Positions 6,632-12,179 of a stretch of DNA of 12,179 nucleotides are shown here, in pieces; position 1 is the stretch's first letter, and the number at the start of each line of letters is the position of its first letter. Source of the stretch: an uncultured bacterium (GTDB taxonomy: Bacteria; Bacteroidota; Bacteroidia; Bacteroidales; Marinifilaceae); NCBI GenBank assembly GCA_905216195.1, contig CAJMSX010000075.1, forward strand, positions 1 to 12,179, read 5' to 3'. The notes below the pieces were generated by a model that did no database searches, was not told where the DNA came from, and worked only from the letters and a program-made list of their open reading frames with translations. Both the position numbers and the translations under genes were made by a program.

Positions 6632-8011
6632 TTACTTGCCAACCGAATCCACCTTGCTCTTTAATTTCCCATCCGCAATGAGGGTTTCCACAATATCTCC
6701 CGCTTTCACTTCGGTTACCGAACGAAGGGCCCGGCCGTTCAACCGGGTTATGGAATACCCGCGTTCCAATACATTTTTCGGATCGACATATTTCATATGC
6801 ATCTCCGCCAATTCGATAAAATGACGTTCTTTTTCAAACCGGTTTTTACATTTCTGCCGGAGCTGAACGGAGAAATCCGACAACTGATTTTCCCGTCTTT
6901 CCCGAAGAAGGTTCAATCGGTTTACCATACGGGTATATACGGTGTTAAAATACCCTTTCCGGTTATAAACATACAAATGTACGGCATGCCCCAACCGATG
7001 GGATAAGACATGCAAGCGATTTGCATTTTCTCCGAGCCATCCCTGTACCAATCGTTTCAAATTGACAGCCAATAACTTTTGCCGGTTACTCTCCCGCGAC
7101 AATAAATCTTTCACCCCGCTTACAAACTCAATCCTCAATTCCTCCACATGCGCATCAAAAACCTGAAAAGCATCGATTAAAAAAGCTGCTGCTGCTGTGG
7201 GCGTTTTAACGCGCATAAAGGCCACCCGGTCGGCTATCGTCTCATCCCGCTCATGTCCGATTCCGGCAATCACCGGCAAAGGGAACTGAGCGATATTGGC
7301 GGCCATATCGTAAGAATCGAAACAGCTCAAATCCGTCTGAGATCCCCCTCCCCGGATAATCACTACGACATCGAAAACAGATTCATATTCATAAATCCGT
7401 TCCAGAGCGGCGATAACGGATTCCGTCGTTTTTTCCCCTTGCATAACCGCAGAGAAAAGTTGAACGTGAAATTGATATCCGTACGGATTATTTTCCAGTT
7501 GATTCAGAAAATCCCCCAAGCCGGCAGCCGTAGGAGAGGAAATCACCGCAATATTTTTAGGCAGCAGAGGCATTTCCAGTTTCCGGTTCATGTCGATAAT
7601 CCCGTCTTCCTCCAATTGCAAGAGTATTTCCCGCTTTTTTCGCTCCAGATCTCCCACCGTAAAAGTAGGATCTATATCCTTTATATTCAGCGAAAAACCG
7701 TATACTTCGTGAAAAGCGACCTCGGCATGAAACAAAATCTTCATCCCCTTTCCGAGACGCCTTCCGGTGGTAGTCTCAAAATAAGGTTTAAGCATCCGAT
7801 AAGTGAAAGCCCAGATCGTCCCTTTGGCGACGGCCCGCACCTGCTCTTCGCCCTCCGGTTTATCCACCAGTTCCAGATAGCAATGACCGGACCGGTTTTC
7901 CTGCACCGAAGCAATTTCAGCCGCTACCCAAACCGGTGCGGCAAATCCTTCTTTCAGGGTTTGCTTTACCTGCCGGTTCAGATCGTATAAAGAAACGAAA
8001 TCCATCATCAT
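6632..8011 (-). CDS. xseA: Exodeoxyribonuclease VII large subunit
   Basis: Catalytic subunit of exonuclease VII, which trims single-stranded DNA to oligonucleotides in repair and recombination. The N-terminus (about 1-105) is the OB-fold DNA-binding domain, with SLYDLNRQVKQTL and VWVAAEI. The catalytic domain has AVISSPTAAGLGDF, VVVIIRGGGSQTDLSCFDSYD and AGIGHERDETIAD, all standard for the family. A long helical region follows, then the C-terminal segment VLERGYSITRLNG...GDIVETLIADG. The start is ambiguous: GTG (8017), TTG (8014), then three ATGs (8011, 8008, 8005). The first ATG is used here, giving 459 residues; no ribosome site discriminates. xseB follows after 22 bp. It lies 63 bp after engB in the same direction. 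Confidence 0.95.
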   Translation of the reverse strand: MMMDFVSLYDLNRQVKQTLKEGFAAPVWVAAEIASVQENRSGHCYLELVDKPEGEEQVRAVAKGTIWAFTYRMLKPYFETTTGRRLGKGMKILFHAEVAFHEVYGFSLNIKDIDPTFTVGDLERKKREILLQLEEDGIIDMNRKLEMPLLPKNIAVISSPTAAGLGDFLNQLENNPYGYQFHVQLFSAVMQGEKTTESVIAALERIYEYESVFDVVVIIRGGGSQTDLSCFDSYDMAANIAQFPLPVIAGIGHERDETIADRVAFMRVKTPTAAAAFLIDAFQVFDAHVEELRIEFVSGVKDLLSRESNRQKLLAVNLKRLVQGWLGENANRLHVLSHRLGHAVHLYVYNRKGYFNTVYTRMVNRLNLLRERRENQLSDFSVQLRQKCKNRFEKERHFIELAEMHMKYVDPKNVLERGYSITRLNGRALRSVTEVKAGDIVETLIADGKLKSKVDSVGK

Positions 8012-8074
8012 CAACACGTTTTCAATTAAAATCCGCTTCCCGTTTTCGGAAAATGATGCGCTAACCGGCCCTGC

Positions 8075-8677
8075 CTATAATTCAATGGTCCGATTCAGTT
8101 CATCTATATAGTCCAGCATCTCCTCCCTCCCCAAACGCTTTTCAGAAGAAGTCATAAAAGCCATCGGAGTCGTTTCCCAGGTATCCAGCATCACCTGATG
8201 ATAATCCGCTATGCAAGTTCTCCGTTGAACCGCTCCCAGTTTATCGGCTTTGGTAAATACCATTACAAAAGGAACCCCGTTTTCTCCCAACCATTCCATA
8301 AACTCCAGGTCGATACGCTGAGGGGCATGACGGCAATCGATCAACACAAACAAACAGATCAAATTTTCCCGTTTGAGAATGTAATCCCGTATCATCCGTT
8401 CAAACTGAGCTCTTCCGCTCTTAGAGGTCCTGGCATAACCATAACCCGGCAGATCCACCATATACCAACTGTCGTTAATCAGGAAATGATTGATCAGTTG
8501 GGTTTTCCCCGGCTTCGCTGCCGTCTTGGCCAGTCCGGAACGATTGGTAAGCATATTGATCAAAGAAGATTTCCCCACATTCGACCTCCCGATAAAGGCA
8601 TATTCATGCCGGTCTGGTGCCGGACAATTCCCCACCTCCGTATTGCTGACCACAAATTCTGCTTTTACAATCTCCAT
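8075..8677 (-). CDS. engB: Ribosome biogenesis GTP-binding protein EngB/YsxC/YihA
   Basis: GTPase of the TrmE-Era-EngA-YihA-Septin family that assists large ribosomal subunit assembly. The 200-residue product has every G motif: G1 GRSNVGKSS (30-38), G2 PGKTQ (56-60), G3 DLPGYGYA (75-82), G4 TKAD (142-145) and G5 TSS (176-178). The PGKTQ and DLPGYGYA sequences are diagnostic for EngB as opposed to Era or Der. Length fits the family. No clear ribosome site precedes the ATG at 8677, as is common in Bacteroidota. It starts 12 bp after the deaD stop, which points to co-transcription of two genes that both act on ribosome maturation. Confidence 0.96.
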   Translation of the reverse strand: MEIVKAEFVVSNTEVGNCPAPDRHEYAFIGRSNVGKSSLINMLTNRSGLAKTAAKPGKTQLINHFLINDSWYMVDLPGYGYARTSKSGRAQFERMIRDYILKRENLICLFVLIDCRHAPQRIDLEFMEWLGENGVPFVMVFTKADKLGAVQRRTCIADYHQVMLDTWETTPMAFMTSSEKRLGREEMLDYIDELNRTIEL

Positions 8678-8689
8678 GGCTATCGGAAT

Positions 8690-10474
8690 TTAAAATTTTT
8701 TCCCTGAACGCCGGCCGTTATCCATGCCTTTTTTCTTTTCTCCGAATCTGCCCCGGCTACTTCCATCACTTCGGTTGGCAGCGCTTTTCCATTTATGGTT
8801 AGCTGTCGAATTCCGGCGGCCTCCCTTCTCATTTTCTCTCCGGCCTCCGCCCAAGCGCTCTCCCGTTTCCCGAAGAGTGAAAGGCAAACCATTAAAATTT
8901 ACATTTTTAAAATAGGAGCCGAAATTATAGATATCCGTTACATCCACTTCAAACTTCGTACTCGTATCCAATATCCGGATGCCTCCGATTTCCAATCCTT
9001 TCCGGGGAGAATATTTATTGATTATACTCATCAGATCACGGGGCGTAAAATCATCTTCCCGTCCTACGTTTACACTAAAAACCGTAAAGTTATTCTCCGC
9101 TTCCCGTCTTCGGCCTTCTCTGTCATTAGTAGAACGGCGTCTTTCATCTTCCGAAAGATTCAGGTCTTCCACGCCCACGTATTTTTTCAGCAAACGTCCG
9201 AACTCATACGAAATGATCTTTTGAATCAGTTCTTCTTTGGACAATTCTTCGAACTTCCCGAATAATTCCGCCTGATAGGGGAGCAAAGTCTCTTTCTGCT
9301 CCGAAGCCAGAATCTTATCTGCATAATACAGCAACTGAGCCCGGCAAACTTCATCTCCTCCCGGGACTTCCCGGTATTCAAATTTCTTCTTCAAAACCCC
9401 TTCGATCCGTCGCAGTTTTCCTTTTTCCTTAGAATTGATAATAGCCACCGAGATACCTTCTTTTCCGGCCCGGCCGGTTCTACCGCTTCTATGGGTATAA
9501 CTTTCCACATCTTCCGGCAAGTTATAATTGATAACATGGGTCAGGTTATCTACATCCAACCCCCGCGCTGCCACATCCGTAGCGACCAACACTTTCAAAC
9601 GTTTCGCCCGGAAACGGGCCATAACGTCATCCCGTTGACTTTGGCTCAGGTCGCCATGCAACGCATCGCATTCAATACCGTCTTTTTGTAATTTATGGGC
9701 AATTTCCCTGGCATCGATCTTCGTACGCGTAAAAATAATCGCATACATATCCGGAGCACAATCGATCACCCGGTGCAACGTTTCGTAGCAATCTTTCGCT
9801 TTCACCTGATAATACTGATGGCGTACGGTATCGGCCCCCTGGTTCTTTTTTCCCACCGAAATTTCCTGAGGATTCTTCAGATAATTCCGGGCGATTCGTT
9901 CGACCTCTTTCGGCATGGTTGCCGAAAAAAGATAGGTATTCCGTTCCTGCGGGGTTTCTTCCAGAATAAAATTCAGATCTTCCTTAAAACCCATATTCAG
10001 CATTTCGTCCGCCTCGTCGAGTACTACCGCTCTCACCGCTTCTATATTAACGGCACGCCTCTTAATCAGATCGCACAAACGCCCCGGAGTAGCTACCAAC
10101 ACATGCACACCTCTTTCCAATTCTTTAATCTGACGTCTGATTTCCGTTCCTCCATACACACAAGTAATCCGCAGATCGGGACGGTATTTCGAATAATTTT
10201 TCAGATCATTCCCGATCTGTACGCACAATTCCCGCGTAGGACTCAGTATCAATACCTGTATCCGATTCAGAGACGAATCCAATTTTTGCAATAAAGGTAA
10301 TCCGAACGCGGCCGTTTTTCCGGTTCCGGTCTGAGCCAGGGCCACCAAATCATTCTCTTCACCTAAAATTACAGGGATAACCTTTTCTTGCACAGGACTC
10401 GGCGTCTCAAACCCCAAATCCGCAACTCCTTTTAAAATTTCCCCTTCTAAACCTAATTCTTTAAATTTTTCCAT
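8690..10474 (-). CDS. deaD: DEAD-box ATP-dependent RNA helicase, DeaD/CsdA type
   Basis: RNA helicase that unwinds short RNA duplexes using ATP; the type is linked to ribosome assembly, mRNA turnover and cold adaptation. Motifs along the 594 residues: Q motif region (GFETPSPVQ), I AQTGTGKT (47-54), Ia PTRELC (79-84), TPGR (129-132), II DEAD (153-156), III SAT (184-186), V ATDVAARGLDVD (298-309) and VI HRSGRTGRAG (328-337). Residues about 462-535 (FTVFSVNVGRED, YFKNVNFNG) look like the DbpA-type RNA-binding (RRM-like) domain of DeaD/CsdA proteins. The tail (540-594) is basic and Gly/Arg/Lys-rich, probably disordered and RNA-binding. It starts 81 bp after the second ftsZ and ends 12 bp before engB. 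Assignment to DeaD rather than DbpA or RhlE rests on the long middle section plus the basic tail. Confidence 0.93.
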   Translation of the reverse strand: MEKFKELGLEGEILKGVADLGFETPSPVQEKVIPVILGEENDLVALAQTGTGKTAAFGLPLLQKLDSSLNRIQVLILSPTRELCVQIGNDLKNYSKYRPDLRITCVYGGTEIRRQIKELERGVHVLVATPGRLCDLIKRRAVNIEAVRAVVLDEADEMLNMGFKEDLNFILEETPQERNTYLFSATMPKEVERIARNYLKNPQEISVGKKNQGADTVRHQYYQVKAKDCYETLHRVIDCAPDMYAIIFTRTKIDAREIAHKLQKDGIECDALHGDLSQSQRDDVMARFRAKRLKVLVATDVAARGLDVDNLTHVINYNLPEDVESYTHRSGRTGRAGKEGISVAIINSKEKGKLRRIEGVLKKKFEYREVPGGDEVCRAQLLYYADKILASEQKETLLPYQAELFGKFEELSKEELIQKIISYEFGRLLKKYVGVEDLNLSEDERRRSTNDREGRRREAENNFTVFSVNVGREDDFTPRDLMSIINKYSPRKGLEIGGIRILDTSTKFEVDVTDIYNFGSYFKNVNFNGLPFTLRETGERLGGGRRENEKGGRRNSTANHKWKSAANRSDGSSRGRFGEKKKGMDNGRRSGKKF

Positions 10475-10503
10475 TCAATTATATTAAAATTACGACTGTT
10501 TTC

Positions 10504-10526
10504 CTGTGGGACACACTTCCCGACAG
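10504..10526 (-). other. Hairpin in the gap between ftsZ and deaD
   Basis: On the minus strand, CTGT-C-GGGA and TCCC-ACAG pair with one bulged C and a loop of six bases, within the 81-bp spacer. No T-run follows in the minus direction (GAAAACAG), so it is not a convincing terminator. It would lie in the deaD leader if transcription continues or starts here, and could be a processing or stability element. Weak evidence. Confidence 0.25.
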
Positions 10527-10555
10527 CCTATCAAAATCACATCAAACGCTTCCGG

Positions 10556-11689
10556 TCAGATGATCCGCACATTCCTTCTGCGCTCAAAAGCGGGAACATT
10601 TTCCAATTCCTCTATTTCTTGGGGGGTGAGGTCCGGTTTCAGAGGCACTTCCTCTGCCCGCAGCAATAAACCGTCTTCCTCTTTCCGACCCGGTTTCGTA
10701 TCGATGATATCGATATCGTCTTTCGGAAATCCCGTTGCTATAATGGTGACGGAGATAGCATCTCCCAAACTTTCGTCCGTCCCTACTCCCCAGATCACGG
10801 CTGCACTGTCACCTACTTCATGAATAATAATCGAGGTGATTTCAGTCATCTCGTTCATCGTAATTTCATCGGTACCGGAAGTAATATTCAACAGAATGTC
10901 TTTCGCTCCCCGGATATCGTTATTATTCAGCAACGGACTATCCAAAGCCTCTTGTATGGCCCGGCGGGCCCTGTCTTCTCCGGAAGCCTGCGCAGCTCCC
11001 ATAATAGCGACTCCGCTATTGGTCATCACCGTTTTCACATCGGCGAAATCTACATTGATGTATCCCGGCAGAGTAATGATTTCTGCAATTCCCTTGGCAG
11101 CGATGTTCAAAACGTCGTTCGCTTTGGCAAAAGCGGCGGAAATCGTCTGAGATCCGTATATTTTCTTTATCTTTTCATTATCGATCACTATCAGGCAATC
11201 GACGTGATCCTTTAAAGATTTCAAACCTTCCCGGGCCTGATTTAAACGTTTGGGACCTTCAAACCGGGCGGGAATAGAAACAATTCCGACGGTCAATATA
11301 CCCATTTCTTTGGCCAGCCTGGCAATTACCGGAGCCGCCCCTGTCCCTGTTCCGCCTCCCATGGCCGCTGTAATAAAGACCATCTTCGTATTTTTCCGAA
11401 GCATTTCTTTTATTTCTTCCAGACTTTCCTCCGCCGATTTTGCTCCTATTTCCGGATTATTTCCTGCCCCGTGTCCTTCCGTCAGCGTTACACCCAACTG
11501 GATTTTTACCGGTACGGGACTATTCTCCAAAATTTGGGCATCCGTATTGCATACCACAAAATCCACATCACAAATACCCTTGGAGTACATGTATTCTACG
11601 GCATTCCCTCCACCGCCTCCTACGCCTATTACTTTAATAATAGTAGGGGATATTTCGTCCAGATTAAAGTTTACCAATCCATCTATCAT
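10556..11689 (-). CDS. ftsZ: Cell division protein FtsZ, complete second copy
   Basis: Tubulin-like GTPase that polymerises into the cytokinetic Z ring. The GTPase core looks intact: T1 loop VGGGGGNAV (23-31), NTDAQ (48-52), the tubulin signature GGGTGTGAAP (111-120), ARFEGPKR (141-148) and the T7 catalytic loop NVDFADVKTVM (212-222), including the Asp that triggers hydrolysis. The core ends near GTDESLGDAISVTIIATGF (303-321). A short acidic linker (about 325-360) leads to the C-terminal peptide PAFERRRNVRII (366-377), which resembles the conserved tail that binds FtsA/ZipA-type anchors. At 377 residues it is of ordinary size. It lies 63 bp downstream of another ftsZ, an unusual tandem arrangement. 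With its catalytic residues kept, it is probably an active GTPase. Confidence 0.95.
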   Translation of the reverse strand: MIDGLVNFNLDEISPTIIKVIGVGGGGGNAVEYMYSKGICDVDFVVCNTDAQILENSPVPVKIQLGVTLTEGHGAGNNPEIGAKSAEESLEEIKEMLRKNTKMVFITAAMGGGTGTGAAPVIARLAKEMGILTVGIVSIPARFEGPKRLNQAREGLKSLKDHVDCLIVIDNEKIKKIYGSQTISAAFAKANDVLNIAAKGIAEIITLPGYINVDFADVKTVMTNSGVAIMGAAQASGEDRARRAIQEALDSPLLNNNDIRGAKDILLNITSGTDEITMNEMTEITSIIIHEVGDSAAVIWGVGTDESLGDAISVTIIATGFPKDDIDIIDTKPGRKEEDGLLLRAEEVPLKPDLTPQEIEELENVPAFERRRNVRII

Positions 11690-11752
11690 AACAGATACGA
11701 TTTAGAGTTGAGCAACGGCAGGAAGCAAGTGATTTTCCCCTGCCACCGCCTT

Positions 11753-12179
11753 TTATTTCATTTCGGTGTCCCGATTCAAATCTTCATTAAATAAACTCTC
11801 AAATTTCCGTTTAAACCAACTATCGGTATCGGGGACCTCGTTTACCCCTCTTTTTCGCTGTTCTGTCGGTCCGGCCTTCGGTTTTTTGGATTTTTGTTCT
11901 TCTTGTTTCTGTCTTTTCAGCCGGGCTTGTTCCTCCAGTTCCTCGGAATCCATCATAACCATCTCCAATTCTTCCGGAACCTCTTCCACTTTAAACACCA
12001 CTTCCGGTTTCTTTTCTTTTTGAGGATAAACTCCTTTCTTTTGAGACATACCGGCCCCGACTCCACTGTTGCGGTTGAATCCTACGGCTATGACGGCTAC
12101 CCGCAACTTCTCCCCGAGCGTTTCATCCTTTCCCGCACCCCAAATCACATTCACATTCCCCCCCACTCGTTGTGGCACC
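11753..12179 (-). CDS. ftsZ: Cell division protein FtsZ, C-terminal end only (truncated by window edge)
   Basis: About 142 codons of a longer gene that begins beyond the right edge; the GTG at 12178 is internal, not a start. The first visible residues, GGNVNVIWGAGKDETLGEKLRVAVIAVGF, are the last strand-helix-strand part of the FtsZ C-terminal domain and align with VIWGVGTDESLGD...IIATGF in the downstream copy. A long variable linker of roughly 85 residues follows, rich in Lys, Glu and Gln (EELEEQARLKRQKQEEQKSK), then a different C-terminal end, DSWFKRKFESLFNEDL. The PAFERRR-type tail of the neighbouring copy is absent. The two genes therefore probably play different roles. Whether this copy's GTPase core is intact cannot be judged here. 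Confidence 0.88.
   Translation of the reverse strand, partial: VPQRVGGNVNVIWGAGKDETLGEKLRVAVIAVGFNRNSGVGAGMSQKKGVYPQKEKKPEVVFKVEEVPEELEMVMMDSEELEEQARLKRQKQEEQKSKKPKAGPTEQRKRGVNEVPDTDSWFKRKFESLFNEDLNRDTEMK

Noticed and set aside
7253..7990. Long 245-codon plus-strand frame opposite xseA
   Set aside because: It is wholly antisense to a firmly identified gene, and its composition (rich in His, Arg, Gln, Phe, Ile) is that of a shadow frame.
9695..10294. 199-codon plus-strand frame opposite deaD
   Set aside because: It lies antisense within conserved helicase motifs; the predicted product has biased composition and no family features.
11717..11744. GGCAGG...CCTGCC inverted repeat between the two ftsZ genes as a terminator
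   Set aside because: The T-run (TTTTATTT) follows only in the plus direction, where no gene is being read. In the minus direction no T-run follows, and the loop is long (16 bases).

Overview
The window looks like chromosomal core-genome DNA from a member of the Bacteroidota, most likely order Bacteroidales. The pointers are moderate G+C, near absence of strong Shine-Dalgarno sites, a Bacteroidota-type -7 element (TAnnTTTG) before the thioredoxin gene, and protein types common there (DnaK with a Gln-rich tail, a DeaD helicase with a DbpA-like C-terminus, outer-membrane-barrel fusions). A family-level guess such as Odoribacteraceae is possible but cannot be proved from this sequence.

Layout. 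Positions 1-893 (minus) hold the N-terminal part of a membrane glycosyltransferase that runs off the left edge; it is open throughout. A divergent, gene-free region (894-1270) follows, with a 9-bp inverted repeat, a cluster of overlapping hairpins and a terminator-like hairpin upstream of dnaK. dnaK (1271-3190, plus) ends in a strong intrinsic terminator. After a gene-poor 380-bp gap with a recognisable promoter comes a gene for an exported protein with two thioredoxin-like domains and a predicted C-terminal outer-membrane beta-barrel (3573-5003, plus).

From 12179 down to 5032 everything is on the minus strand and reads as a gene cluster, transcribed in the order: ftsZ (3' end only), a second complete ftsZ, a deaD-type RNA helicase gene, engB, xseA, xseB and dacB. 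Gaps are 3-81 bp. It combines cell division (FtsZ x2), ribosome and RNA work (DeaD, EngB), DNA repair (exonuclease VII) and peptidoglycan trimming (DacB). The cluster converges on the thioredoxin-barrel gene, and a 28-bp perfect hairpin fills the whole space between the two stop codons.

Most genes are ordinary housekeeping genes. The points worth a second look are the tandem ftsZ genes with different C-terminal tails, the thioredoxin-thioredoxin-barrel fusion, the structured RNA-like region before dnaK, and the glycosyltransferase fusion at the left edge. I saw no CRISPR array, IS element, phage gene, tRNA or rRNA.
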